A DNA stretch of 64,000 nucleotides from Wandonia haliotis (GTDB taxonomy: Bacteria > Bacteroidota > Bacteroidia > Flavobacteriales_D > Crocinitomicaceae): positions 496,001 through 560,000 of the forward strand of contig NZ_BAAAFH010000011.1 in the NCBI RefSeq assembly GCF_039523435.1. Direction: 5' to 3'. A program made the translations under genes and the position numbers. Below, one piece after another: positions 17,247 to 26,126 of the stretch. Under the pieces are notes generated by a model that had not been told where the DNA came from, did not search any database, and worked only from the letters and a program-made list of their open reading frames with translations. How positions within the stretch are numbered: the first letter of the stretch is position 1; each line of letters begins with the position of its first letter.

Positions 17247-17742
17247 TGTCCTCCTCCCTTATCAGATTTTGTCTCTTTCCATTCTCAGAAACAGTTAACC
17301 AGGGTCCCTCGTCGGAAGCTCCAAGATTAATTTCATTTCCATTTTCTCCCCACACTTTCAGAGTCGTAGCCCCTTGAGGTTCTGCGACAAAAAGTGCTTG
17401 TTGAGACGTTTTAGAATCCAGTGTAAAAAATACATTTCCATAAGAATCATCCGTTACATAACCGCTCCTCTCTTGCCCTTCATGATCGTATAACATAATT
17501 CCGGATACGGATGAATTATCCCCTCTGTAAAAGCGATAACCAAACGACTGCGCAGGAGGGAGTGGTGATCCGATTATGACACGTTCTTTTCCTGATGAAT
17601 CTGTAACCACTAAGCCCCGTACTTTCAAAATCTGGTCAGAAATATCTAACTCAATTCTATGACTTCTTACAACGTAGATCAATAATCCAATAGTCACAAG
17701 TGTATTTGCAGCAACAATTAATTTCAAGAGTACATTCTTCAT
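17236..17742 (-). CDS. Membrane-anchored beta-rich protein, unknown function
   Basis: The frame opens at 17796, but the ATG at 17742 is chosen because it begins directly with a hydrophobic signal anchor (MKNVLLKLIVAANTLVTIGL). The mature part of about 140 residues is beta-rich with repeated short strands and Gly/Asp turns: VRGLVVTDSSGKERVIIGSP, SGIMLYDHEGQERSGYVTDD, TTLKVWGENGNEI. This suggests a small beta-helix or jelly-roll-like fold. Its 3' end overlaps the WD-like lipoprotein by 11 bases, so the two probably act together in the envelope. No family is named with confidence. Confidence 0.7.
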   Translation of the reverse strand: MKNVLLKLIVAANTLVTIGLLIYVVRSHRIELDISDQILKVRGLVVTDSSGKERVIIGSPLPPAQSFGYRFYRGDNSSVSGIMLYDHEGQERSGYVTDDSYGNVFFTLDSKTSQQALFVAEPQGATTLKVWGENGNEINLGASDEGPWLTVSENGKRQNLIREEDNEK

Positions 17743-17832
17743 AATTATATCAACGAAGAATAAAATGGAAATGTTACAACATACGTCTATAGACATTAAA
17801 CAATGCCGCTCAGCTATCTTCGATTGATTTTA

Positions 17833-19470
17833 TTATTCATTACGAATTAGCTCCAGTGCTTTATTCAGAATCAAATCGTTACCGAATTCAATATAACTTT
17901 TATCCTGTACAACAGGTATATCCCGTTTAACACCGACCTGCTGTGTTCCTGTACCATCCGGATAATAGACGCCTAACCCTGAAAATACGGACCGGATACC
18001 AAAAGGGAGAGGAATTTCAACTATATTTCCGTCTGCACCTGCCGTTTGTCCGCCTATTACGGTCGTATTAGGATGTTGTTGTAATGCCATAACTGTATAC
18101 TCAGCCTGACTCATTGTATTGTAATCCACCAGAACATATAATTTACCTTTGTATTCTTTTCGCGTATTTCCTATAGTCTGGCTGGTTGTCCACTTATAAG
18201 AACCCGGATAATCAAAATCCATATTTATGAATTTTGCGAATTTCCGCTTTCCTTTAATCAATGCATCAGACAATTTAAGAACCGTCCAGTTGGGATAATT
18301 TCGGATATCAATAACAACATGATCTGTTTTGTGTAGTTTTCGTTGAAACTTACGTGTAATTTCGGAAGATTTCAGTCTCCCCATGTGGAGATATGCATAT
18401 TCTTTTCCTGAAACAGAATCTTTCAAAAAAGCATACGAACTCTTCTCACCATTGCTTTGGGTAGGTTTATACCGGGACTGTAAAGTCTCTCTGTCAATGG
18501 TTACTAGCGTATCCGTTATACGTTTCCCATTTCTTTCTACCGTTATCACCATTGTATCCTTGTCAGAAATTCGGAGATAATAGGTTGCCTTTGATAAATA
18601 GTAATCATTAGAAGTAGCTACTACCCGACTGATTTCTTCCCATTTTTCATCCAGTGTCTTTCCGTCGATAGCCACCAATCTGTCCATTGGCTGAAGGTTA
18701 AAAGGTTGAAGCGTATCCTGCCAGACAAGTTTTACAAACACACCATCACGCACACTTTCACAATAAAACGGAGCAAATTTATAGTGATCCATAGGATTGT
18801 TTTCCGTTCGAATAAAACCATGTGCATCCCGTATTTCAGTGGTTAAGCTCCTAACAGCAAAATAGTAGGCATCATAAGTGGAAGCCGAAATAAACTCAGG
18901 AATATGTGCTCTGTATACCTCTGTCCAATTAGTAGGAATCAGATCACGATACGGGTAATAATAATTGATAATGTTCCAATACCGTGTAGCAGCCAGATAA
19001 TTAATCGCAGGATTAGAATTGAACGTCTCATATTTGTTTTCACCCGTAATATCAGGGCTTCCCACAAAAGCTCCTTTGATATATTTGTTCTTAAATGCGG
19101 GTTTATTCAAACGTAAATGATGCAACCAGGCTTTGTTATCGGCAGAGATAAGTTCATTTTCAATCCATTCAAAACTCTGGTGAAACAGCATTGAATCATT
19201 CACTTCTCTGGGTACAGGTTCGTAATCTTTGCATATCTCCAGTAAACGTGACAAAACAACATTGAATTCCTCTCTATTCTCACAGTTCTTAACTATTTCA
19301 TAATTATCCAGTATAACCTGATCCCAATCTCTATGCCCCGGTTCGGGATGAAAATACTTAAGAAAACCCCATACCTGTCCATAAACGGTTAATCGTTCTA
19401 TTACTTCTTCTTCCTGTGCCTGACAGATACAACTTATCGCAAGCAGTATTACCGTTAGTATTCTTTTCAA
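17833..19470 (-). CDS. Exported S41 family peptidase
   Basis: This 545-residue protein has a signal peptide (ending CQAQ) and an N-terminal helical domain typical of large Bacteroidota S41 proteases (YGQVWGFLKYFHP). A PDZ-like region lies around LQPMDRLVAIDGKTLDEKW (about 265-285) and a C-terminal tail-processing-protease domain follows. The catalytic Ser lies in TMSQAEYTVMALQ and the remaining dyad region in IGGQTAGADGNIV. Such enzymes cleave exported proteins or peptides at the C-terminus. The start is a TTG at 19470; no ATG exists in frame upstream, and this start gives a clean signal peptide. Confidence 0.87.
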   Translation of the reverse strand: MKRILTVILLAISCICQAQEEEVIERLTVYGQVWGFLKYFHPEPGHRDWDQVILDNYEIVKNCENREEFNVVLSRLLEICKDYEPVPREVNDSMLFHQSFEWIENELISADNKAWLHHLRLNKPAFKNKYIKGAFVGSPDITGENKYETFNSNPAINYLAATRYWNIINYYYPYRDLIPTNWTEVYRAHIPEFISASTYDAYYFAVRSLTTEIRDAHGFIRTENNPMDHYKFAPFYCESVRDGVFVKLVWQDTLQPFNLQPMDRLVAIDGKTLDEKWEEISRVVATSNDYYLSKATYYLRISDKDTMVITVERNGKRITDTLVTIDRETLQSRYKPTQSNGEKSSYAFLKDSVSGKEYAYLHMGRLKSSEITRKFQRKLHKTDHVVIDIRNYPNWTVLKLSDALIKGKRKFAKFINMDFDYPGSYKWTTSQTIGNTRKEYKGKLYVLVDYNTMSQAEYTVMALQQHPNTTVIGGQTAGADGNIVEIPLPFGIRSVFSGLGVYYPDGTGTQQVGVKRDIPVVQDKSYIEFGNDLILNKALELIRNE

Positions 19471-19530
19471 TTACGTTGATTTTTTGACTATAGTACTTAA
19501 TTTCTATTTTGTTACAAAACCCAGAGAACT

Positions 19531-20628
19531 TTAATAGAATTTACTCAAATCAGTAAACAAGGTCCACCAATCTACACTTCCTGATTTTTTACCCAAACGA
19601 ACAATAATTAAATTATTCTTTGGATTGACATAAATAAACTGTCCCAGGATTCCCTGTGCCATAAAATCACCGGTTTGAGTTGGTAACCACCATTGGTATT
19701 GATAATACCAGGCACTTCCATTGGTCTTATCTACTTTCGTGGATCGCTCTACCCAGCTCTCCGAGACAATTTGTTTACCATTCCAGTTCCCCTTGTTTAA
19801 ATACAGTCTGCCGATTTTAGCATAGTCTCTTGCCCGTGCATTGATGCAACAAAACGTTTTTTCCAATCCGTTTTTCTTCCTGTCAAGACTCCAACTTGCC
19901 TCATATTCCATTTCCAAAGGTTGCCAGAGTTTTTCTTCCAGGTAGGACGAAACCGTTTGATTCTTAATTGCTCTTTCCAAAATCAAACCTAATAACTGCG
20001 TATTTCCACTGATATATTCAAACTTTTGTCCGGGTTCCGCTTTCAATTTCATTTTCCGAACAGCCTTTCGAAGGTTTGTTCCGTAATAAAATGTGGCAAC
20101 ATCTCCGAAGGGATTAAAATATCCCTCGTCAAATTTTACTCCTGATGTCATTTGTAACACATGTTCAATCGTCACTTTTTCAAAACCACTTTCTATTAAC
20201 TCTGGAATATAATTGGTAATCGGTTCATCTACTGATTTTATATATCCCTCATCAATTGCACAACCAATTAAAATTGAAGTCACCGATTTTGCCATGGAAA
20301 AGGAAGGAACAATAGAACTTTCAGAATAGTTGTCCCAATAGTTTTCGTACAGAATAGTATCATTCTGAATCACCATAAAAGCTACTGTTTCATTTTCCTC
20401 CAGATAAGACTCAAACGGTAAAACAGCATTATTGACCTCTATTTCTTTTGGTATTTTATTCTCTTCTGTTTTCGAAAAGTAAAAGCTGGTCGTCCCTTTT
20501 TCTACTGATCGGGAAGGAAACTTTTTGTAGTCTTTTATATCAGCAAAATTGTAAATAATAAATCGCCCGACTTTACAGGACGAGAAGATGAATACCATTA
20601 CAACAACTAACCAACTTATGTTCCTCAT
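19531..20628 (-). CDS. Exported serine hydrolase, beta-lactamase class C/penicillin-binding type
   Basis: This 365-residue protein has a lipobox-like N-terminus (VFIFSSC, Cys18). The catalytic SxxK motif is SMAKSVTSILIG (about residues 110-121), and SGNTQLLG provides the Tyr/Ser-x-Asn equivalent. The family includes class C beta-lactamases, D-aminopeptidases and esterases. These proteins are typically periplasmic lipoproteins, and the true substrate cannot be read from sequence. It is transcribed on the same strand as the S41 peptidase with 60 bases between, so the two may share a transcript. Confidence 0.87.
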   Translation of the reverse strand: MRNISWLVVVMVFIFSSCKVGRFIIYNFADIKDYKKFPSRSVEKGTTSFYFSKTEENKIPKEIEVNNAVLPFESYLEENETVAFMVIQNDTILYENYWDNYSESSIVPSFSMAKSVTSILIGCAIDEGYIKSVDEPITNYIPELIESGFEKVTIEHVLQMTSGVKFDEGYFNPFGDVATFYYGTNLRKAVRKMKLKAEPGQKFEYISGNTQLLGLILERAIKNQTVSSYLEEKLWQPLEMEYEASWSLDRKKNGLEKTFCCINARARDYAKIGRLYLNKGNWNGKQIVSESWVERSTKVDKTNGSAWYYQYQWWLPTQTGDFMAQGILGQFIYVNPKNNLIIVRLGKKSGSVDWWTLFTDLSKFY

Positions 20629-20694
20629 TTCATGTAATTTGTTATGCAGGCGAGTAAGTTACTATTATTTTTCATTTCGAGCGACTACAAATAA

Positions 20695-20729
20695 AACAAC
20701 GGCTCATGGAAAATCCATAAGCCGTTGTT
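20695..20729 (-). terminator. Terminator of HMA-MauE gene
   Basis: AACAACGGCT-C-ATGGA (20695-20710) pairs with TCCAT-A-AGCCGTTGTT (20714-20729), a 15-bp stem with one mismatch and a 3-base loop. On the minus strand it is followed by TTTTATTTG. It lies 17 bases beyond the stop of the HMA-MauE gene. Confidence 0.88.
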
Positions 20730-20746
20730 CCGAACAATATTGTTTA

Positions 20747-21463
20747 TTAATTGAAAGCCATGTAAAGCATTCCCAGACTCATCAGGATCATTAATCCGTC
20801 TTCTATAATTGTGACCGTACTCATAGGAAGATTGAATACATCTCCCAAACAGGCACATTTAATCGTTTTTTTATTCAAAACGGTTTTCAAAACCCCGATT
20901 ATACTTACTGACATTACTACAAAAGTGATACTATTGACCAATACAGGATTAAAATTCAGTAAAAAAGCGATTCCCAGAAACAACTCGGTAAACGCGTAAA
21001 TATATCCCCAAACCGGAAATTTTCGGGCTACAATATCATACATAACGTAACTCTCTTTAAATCCTTTCAGGTTCAACATCTTGAAGAACGAAAAAGTCAG
21101 AAAAAAGCCCGCCATAAAATGACGCATCCATCTTGAATAATCAATTTGTTCTGTGCTGAACTCTATCAATGCTGTTACCACCAGAATGTAAAAAAAGATG
21201 AGTAAAACGGGTTTATATGTCGCTAACCACGATTTTGTCTGTTCAATAGATTCACGATGATGAATTGCAGAAATCTGATACTTAGCTCCAAGCGTTTTCT
21301 GAAGCTCGGACAAAGGGATGTGCTTATCCATCGTTATTGTAGCGGAAGCAGTTTCCTTGGAAACTTCGGTTGCCGTTACATGTTCAACAGCTAATAAAGC
21401 CGATTTCACTTTCGCTTCACAACTCCCACAAGTCATTCCGGTAATCTGATACGTATGTGTCAT
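20747..21463 (-). CDS. HMA domain fused to MauE/DoxX-like membrane protein
   Basis: Residues 1-66 are a heavy-metal-associated domain with the metal motif GMTCGSC (Cys12, Cys15). Residues 84-238 form about five membrane helices of the MauE/DoxX type, including a conserved C-A-C motif at 203-205 (KCACLGD). HMA domains bind Cu+ or similar soft metals, and MauE-like proteins are linked to disulfide/methylamine electron transfer. Together this suggests a membrane component of metal handling or redox transfer. The gene lies 82 bases after the CxxC-bearing AraC regulator on the same strand and ends at a strong terminator. Substrate and direction of transport are not known. Confidence 0.85.
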   Translation of the reverse strand: MTHTYQITGMTCGSCEAKVKSALLAVEHVTATEVSKETASATITMDKHIPLSELQKTLGAKYQISAIHHRESIEQTKSWLATYKPVLLIFFYILVVTALIEFSTEQIDYSRWMRHFMAGFFLTFSFFKMLNLKGFKESYVMYDIVARKFPVWGYIYAFTELFLGIAFLLNFNPVLVNSITFVVMSVSIIGVLKTVLNKKTIKCACLGDVFNLPMSTVTIIEDGLMILMSLGMLYMAFN

Positions 21464-21545
21464 AATTTTATATTTTCTTATGCCACAAAGATCACCTGAT
21501 AAGTGTCGTTAGCTGTTACACTATTTTGGAATTGATTTGTAAGAT

Positions 21546-22106
21546 TTATAGTTCTTCAAGGGGTTTTCGTTTGATTGTTCCCAACTTCTTAAAATGACTG
21601 GGAGTTAACCCTGTAACCTTTTTAAATTGATTACTCAGATAGGAGACACTTGAATAATTCAGCTGAAAAGCAATTTCACTTAACGTCAATTCATCGTAGA
21701 CCAGTAACTCCTTTACTTTCTCAATTTTTTGCAGGATATAATATTTCTCAATTGTGATCCCTTCAACTTCCGAAAACAAATTACTCAACGCACTGTAATC
21801 CTGATGTAACTCATCAGATAAATACTCCGAAAGTGTTCTGTCCAGCTGATTATTTTGATTTTGTACAAGATCTGTAATACGATTTTTTATTTTCTCAATT
21901 ATCCGTGTTTTTTTATCATCTAACAGATCAAACCCGTATGATTGTAACTCCCGTATCAACTGCTCTTTAATCGATGAGATTTCTTCCTCCATCAATTCAA
22001 TTTCTCCCAACTCCACCTGTACAGGATGTAATCCTTGCCCTTCAAGTATTGATTTAACAACCATTTTGCAACGGCTGCAGACCATATTTTTAATATAAAT
22101 TGTCAT
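21546..22106 (-). CDS. AraC-family regulator with N-terminal CxxC metal-sensor-like region
   Basis: The frame extends to a TTG at 22136, but the ATG at 22106 is preferred because it begins MTIYIKNMVCSRC. This N-terminal stretch resembles an HMA-type beta strand with a metal motif (MVCSRC). The C-terminus is an AraC helix-turn-helix: LTLSEIAFQLNYSSVSYLSNQFKKVTGLTPSHFKKLG (about residues 145-181). The regulator is followed on the same strand by the HMA-MauE gene, so a metal- or redox-responsive circuit with its own regulator is likely. The identity of the inducer is inference. Confidence 0.83.
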   Translation of the reverse strand: MTIYIKNMVCSRCKMVVKSILEGQGLHPVQVELGEIELMEEEISSIKEQLIRELQSYGFDLLDDKKTRIIEKIKNRITDLVQNQNNQLDRTLSEYLSDELHQDYSALSNLFSEVEGITIEKYYILQKIEKVKELLVYDELTLSEIAFQLNYSSVSYLSNQFKKVTGLTPSHFKKLGTIKRKPLEEL

Positions 22107-22208
22107 TATCTGAGTATCCCGCTTCCGGTATTTCAATTTTGTCCTGAACCGAAGGTACTAAATCCCCATTATACTTTGCAACTGCATCGGTTGTATTCCG
22201 TATAAAAA

Positions 22209-22239
22209 AACCACGATCAGAGACTCTCTGACCGTGGTT
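22209..22239 (-). terminator. Terminator of alcohol dehydrogenase gene
   Basis: AACCACGATCAGAG (22209-22222) pairs with CTCTGACCGTGGTT (22226-22239), a 14-bp stem with one mismatch and a 3-base loop. On the minus strand it is followed by TTTTTTTATA. It is 21 bases beyond the dehydrogenase stop. Confidence 0.9.
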
Positions 22240-22260
22240 GACTCAATTACTATCCCTCTT

Positions 22261-23307
22261 CTATAACGACTGCATATCAACTACAAAACGATACTTCACA
22301 TCCCCTTTCTCCAAACGCTCAAATGCAGTATTTACATCATTCATTCCGATAAGTTCAATGTCAGCCGTAATAGCATGTTTTGCACAAAAATCCAGTACCT
22401 CCTGTGTCTCCGCAATCCCACCTATATTAGAACCTGAAAAGCTTTTACGTCCCTTTACGACATTGAAAGCCCCCACCTCTAGTGGTTGATTGGGTAAGCC
22501 AACCAGCACCAATGATCCGTCTACCTTCAATAAATTGAGGTAAACATTTACATCATGTTTGGCAGAAACAGTATCCAAAATCATATCTTGCCGGGGACAC
22601 ATTTTCATCTGCTCAGAGTCGGTTGACAATACAATGTTATCCGCACCTAAACGCTTCGCATCCTCAGCTTTTGAAGTTGAAGTTGTAAAAACGGTAACAG
22701 TTGCCGCCATAGCCTTTGCTATTTTGATTGCCATGTGTCCTAAACCTCCAACTCCTATAATTCCGACATTTTTACCCGGTCCTGTTTTCCAGTGTTTCAA
22801 AGGTGAGTATACCGTAATACCTGCGCATAAAATGGGAGCTGCCTGCGGCAAAGAAAGTGTATCGGGTACATGCACCACATAATTTTCATCTACCACAATG
22901 CTTTCAGAAAAACCTCCGTAGGTCATACCTCCATATTTCTTATCAGGAGAATTGAAAACCACTGTCCATCCTTTTTCACAAAACTGCTCCTCTCCATCAT
23001 GACAGTGGTTACATTCACGACAACTATCTACAATACAGCCAACACCAGCTAGATCTCCAGTTTTAAAGTGAGTGACTCCCTCTCCGGTTTTTGTTATTCT
23101 ACCGACAATTTCGTGTCCGGGAACAATCGGATAAGTCGTTCCTCCCCAATCATTGTGTACAGCATGTAAGTCGGAATGACAAATGCCGCAATACAGAATT
23201 TCAATTTCAACATCATTCGATGTTACTTCTCGTCTCTGAATGCTCAATTCCTTTAAATTCTCTGTCGCTGCTGTTGCTCCAAAAGCTCTTGCTGTATGTG
23301 TTTTCAT
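22261..23307 (-). CDS. Zinc-dependent NADP alcohol dehydrogenase/aldehyde reductase (YahK-like)
   Basis: This 348-residue medium-chain dehydrogenase has catalytic zinc motifs CGICHSDLH and GHEIVGRI. The structural zinc cluster is in CRECNHCHDGEEQFC (four Cys), and the NADP-binding motif is IGVGGLGHMAIKIAKAM (about 180-196). This pattern belongs to the cinnamyl-alcohol/YahK branch, which reduces aldehydes with NADPH. The gene has its own strong terminator and is transcribed alone. A role in aldehyde detoxification is the family expectation, not directly shown. Confidence 0.9.
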   Translation of the reverse strand: MKTHTARAFGATAATENLKELSIQRREVTSNDVEIEILYCGICHSDLHAVHNDWGGTTYPIVPGHEIVGRITKTGEGVTHFKTGDLAGVGCIVDSCRECNHCHDGEEQFCEKGWTVVFNSPDKKYGGMTYGGFSESIVVDENYVVHVPDTLSLPQAAPILCAGITVYSPLKHWKTGPGKNVGIIGVGGLGHMAIKIAKAMAATVTVFTTSTSKAEDAKRLGADNIVLSTDSEQMKMCPRQDMILDTVSAKHDVNVYLNLLKVDGSLVLVGLPNQPLEVGAFNVVKGRKSFSGSNIGGIAETQEVLDFCAKHAITADIELIGMNDVNTAFERLEKGDVKYRFVVDMQSL

Positions 23308-23400
23308 AGCTGTTAATTTTATTCTCAGGTTCTATTTTCAAAAATAGAGGTAATATACCCTGTTTCCAAAAGTACTGTTGATAAACTCATCTAATTCCGT

Positions 23401-24462
23401 TTATTGCAGATTATCTCTAAAGAATGTTTCTAATACATCAAATGGAATAATCTCTATCTTATCATATAAGTCTGTGTGGACAGCACCCGGAATAATCATT
23501 AACTCCTTAGGTTCATTTGCAGACTTATAAGCATCTTCACTAAAATAACGTGAATGCGCATTTTCTCCCGCGATTACTAGCATTGGTCTTGGTGAAATTT
23601 CTTTGATGTATGTCAAAATCGGCATATTCATCAATGAAATAGGCGTTGTAACTGTCCACGAAGCGTTAGAATTGATCGAACGCTCATGATACCCTCTGTC
23701 AGTCCTGTAATAATCTGCATACTCTTTGACAAACTGTGGTGCTTCTTCATTTGTCTGTGATAATCCGTTTTCAGGGTATTCAGGTGTTCCATTTTTGGCA
23801 TCTTCCCAACGCTGTAAACTTAATTGTTCCAGCAGTTCGGCGCGCTGTTCAGGTGTCGTAGAATCAAAATACCCCCTTGCATTTACTCTTGACATATCGT
23901 ACATACTGGTTGTAGCAACTGCTTTTACACGCTTATCAACAGCTGTAGCATTCAAAGCAAATCCTCCAAACCCACAAATACCGATAATACCGATTTTATT
24001 ACGATCAATATTTTCTTGTAACCCCAGAAAGTCGATAGCAGCGCTAAAATCTTCCGTATTTATATCCGGGGATGCTACATTGCGTGGCTCCCCTCCGCTT
24101 TCACCTGTATAGGATGGATCAAATGCTAATGCTACAAAACCTCGTTCAGCCATTTGGTTTGCATACAAACCCGATGACTGCTCTTTTACTGCTCCAAACG
24201 GCCCGCTAATTGCCAATGCCGGTAAATTGTCCCCCACGTTTTTCGGAACATATAAATCCCCTGTGAGTTCAATTCCGTAACGGTTTTTGAATGTTACTTT
24301 TTGGCGGATTACCTTATCACTTAACTCGAAAGTATAGTGTTCTTCTGTATTTTTCATTGTTTCTGTATTTTGTATTTGTTCTTCTTGTTTAGCTTCTGCT
24401 TTTTGTTGACATACCCCCATTATCAAAAGGGAAAAAGTCAATAGTAATGGCTTCCTTTTCAT
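23401..24462 (-). CDS. Alpha/beta hydrolase, dienelactone hydrolase-like, probable lipoprotein
   Basis: This 353-residue protein has an N-terminal hydrophobic segment with IMGVC (Cys18 a possible lipidation site). The fold is an alpha/beta hydrolase. The nucleophile-elbow region reads IGIICGFGG-like (residues 158-167) with Cys163 at the nucleophile position, followed by KAVATTSMYDM. Acidic and His residues of a catalytic triad are plausible in the C-terminal part (PGAVHTDLYD). It is the last gene of the five-gene operon that also carries DUF2255, carboxymuconolactone decarboxylase, cupin and acetyltransferase genes. The exact substrate is unknown. Confidence 0.83.
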   Translation of the reverse strand: MKRKPLLLTFSLLIMGVCQQKAEAKQEEQIQNTETMKNTEEHYTFELSDKVIRQKVTFKNRYGIELTGDLYVPKNVGDNLPALAISGPFGAVKEQSSGLYANQMAERGFVALAFDPSYTGESGGEPRNVASPDINTEDFSAAIDFLGLQENIDRNKIGIIGICGFGGFALNATAVDKRVKAVATTSMYDMSRVNARGYFDSTTPEQRAELLEQLSLQRWEDAKNGTPEYPENGLSQTNEEAPQFVKEYADYYRTDRGYHERSINSNASWTVTTPISLMNMPILTYIKEISPRPMLVIAGENAHSRYFSEDAYKSANEPKELMIIPGAVHTDLYDKIEIIPFDVLETFFRDNLQ

Positions 24463-24474
24463 TAGTATTTTATT

Positions 24475-24867
24475 TTAGTTTTCCGATACTTTCGGTATAA
24501 TCCTTACTGTAGCCTCTTTAGCCCTGTCACTTATCATTGATGACAAATAGGGACTATGATTATATTTAGCTTTGTAAGCTTCATCTATTTTCACATTCAG
24601 TGCTTCATCATTCTCTACTGCTTCAAAAGTTACCTCCCTTACGTTTCCAGCTGCATGTATACAACCTCCCTTCTGCTGAATAGCTGATTGGTACCAGCGT
24701 CCCTTCTTTCCGTTATAGGCCCGAACGTATAAATTATTATCAACCACTACCTCCCAAATCCAGGTTGGTGTTCCATAGGTTTTTCCGTCCTCTCGAAAAG
24801 GTGAAATCTTTAAATCATCAGCTTTATTGATGCTTTGCAGTTCTTCTGTTGTGAATTTTGTGCTCAT
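24475..24867 (-). CDS. DUF2255 family protein
   Basis: This 130-residue cytoplasmic protein contains the conserved DUF2255 signature: DDLKISPFREDGKTYGTPTW at the start, then VVDNNLYVRAYNG, SAIQQKGGCI and KAKYNHSPYLSSMIS near the end. The family is functionally uncharacterised and resembles flavin-binding split-barrel proteins in pattern. It lies 12 bases before the alpha/beta hydrolase gene and 6 bases after the carboxymuconolactone decarboxylase gene, all on the same strand, so it is clearly part of that operon. Confidence 0.85.
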   Translation of the reverse strand: MSTKFTTEELQSINKADDLKISPFREDGKTYGTPTWIWEVVVDNNLYVRAYNGKKGRWYQSAIQQKGGCIHAAGNVREVTFEAVENDEALNVKIDEAYKAKYNHSPYLSSMISDRAKEATVRIIPKVSEN

Positions 24868-24873
24868 CTTCTT

Positions 24874-25599
24874 TTATTTGATTTTCGCCAAAACTGCTCT
24901 CGCAATATCAGCTTGGTTTTTACCGATGTGCTTTTCAATCAAATCGAATATTTCGGTTAATTGATTTTTGGTAATGCCCGTATTCATTCCCATTCCGATA
25001 TGTGCCTGTAATTGTGGTGCAACTCCGTCCATACTTGCCAATGCGGCAATGGTAACCATTTCTCTTTGCTGATACGTCAAAACATCACTATCAAAAATAT
25101 CAGCAAACAGATGTTCTTTCAGAAAAGCATCAATACGTGGGCTAAATTCCCCAAAACCAGATGCAGGTTTGGCTTGCGGTATTCCAGTCAATGCTTCTAG
25201 CACTTTTCTCCCCTGCTCATATTTGTCTGTTGTATCCTTTTCAAGTATGATTTCTTTTCCCAGACTGTCTGTTATCCCCTTTGAAGCCCTTTCTTCCAAC
25301 ACGACCTGAAATGTACCCAGCGCATTTAAACTTCTTGGAAAACCACAATAAGCATAAAGCTGTACCATTATTTCTTTGATTTCGTTAATGGTAACTCCTG
25401 CATCTAATGCTGTGTTTAATTCTACTTTCAGATGTTCTAAATCACCCGTTGTCGTCAATGCGGAAATGGTCACAATTCCCTGTTGCTGTTCAGTTAGTGT
25501 AGTGTACATTTGTGCGCTCATACTATTTATATTCAGGGTTATTATAAAAAGAAATACCTCTTTCAACAATTTAAACTTCATAATACCTGATGTATTCAT
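24874..25599 (-). CDS. Exported tandem carboxymuconolactone decarboxylase family protein
   Basis: This 241-residue protein has a signal peptide (after the ATG at 25599 or the internal Met7) followed by two CMD-like modules. The first (about 36-105) contains LTTTGDLEHLKVELNTALDAG and YAYCGFPRS. The second (about 170-238) contains YQQREMVTIAALASMDGV and LQAHIGMGMNTG. The AhpD-type CxxC is absent, so peroxidase reductase activity is unlikely. The start codon overlaps the cupin stop in an ATGA arrangement, showing translational coupling. Such two-domain CMD proteins often accompany cupins in oxidation-related operons. Confidence 0.85.
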   Translation of the reverse strand: MNTSGIMKFKLLKEVFLFIITLNINSMSAQMYTTLTEQQQGIVTISALTTTGDLEHLKVELNTALDAGVTINEIKEIMVQLYAYCGFPRSLNALGTFQVVLEERASKGITDSLGKEIILEKDTTDKYEQGRKVLEALTGIPQAKPASGFGEFSPRIDAFLKEHLFADIFDSDVLTYQQREMVTIAALASMDGVAPQLQAHIGMGMNTGITKNQLTEIFDLIEKHIGKNQADIARAVLAKIK

Positions 25600-26126
25600 T
25601 TCACAGCTCCGGCATACTCCTCATCAGAGACAGGCTCTAACCATGTATTTTTATTAATCTTCGGATTACACTCTATTCCAATGTGCGAAAACCAACTGTC
25701 CGGTGCAGCTCCATGCCAATGTTCTATATCAGGTCCGATTTCAATAATATCTCCCGGCTCCATACGCACTGCATTTTTGCCCCGTTCCTGATAATAACCT
25801 ACTCCTCCAACCGCAATGAGAATCTGACCACCGGAGTGACTGTGCCAGTTATTCCTACACCCCGGTTCAAAGGTCACATTAAACATAGGTACATTCAGAT
25901 CTTTGTTACTGGTTAATAAAGCAAGCCATGATCGCCCAGAGAAATACCGGGCATAATCTGTATTTTCTTTTCCTACAGGAAAATCACTTATTTTTGGGAC
26001 TGCTGCTTCCATATTGTTTTGGTTTTTATTGTTGTTACACGACATAAGGACAGTTACTACCCCTATAAAAAGAACTGTCTCTATCCTTCTAAAAAAAGTA
26101 CTCATATCCACTGTTTTTTTATTCAT
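25596..26126 (-). CDS. Cupin-domain lipoprotein
   Basis: This 176-residue protein has a lipobox-like N-terminus (VTVLMSC). Met8 (ATG at 26105) is an equally plausible start, and the longer form overlaps the acetyltransferase gene by 8 bases. The cupin fold is indicated by the metal motif HSHSGGQILIAVGGVG (His pair and following Gly-rich strand), then EPGDIIEIGPDIEHWHGA for the second motif. It probably binds a divalent metal. It is translationally coupled to the CMD gene and is thought to process the same substrate; the reaction is not known. Confidence 0.87.
   Translation of the reverse strand: MNKKTVDMSTFFRRIETVLFIGVVTVLMSCNNNKNQNNMEAAVPKISDFPVGKENTDYARYFSGRSWLALLTSNKDLNVPMFNVTFEPGCRNNWHSHSGGQILIAVGGVGYYQERGKNAVRMEPGDIIEIGPDIEHWHGAAPDSWFSHIGIECNPKINKNTWLEPVSDEEYAGAVK

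Noticed and set aside
22107..22245. Minus-strand stretch with protein-like translation upstream of the AraC gene
   Set aside because: It has no start codon, begins inside the dehydrogenase terminator and meets a stop just after the AraC start; chance is more likely.
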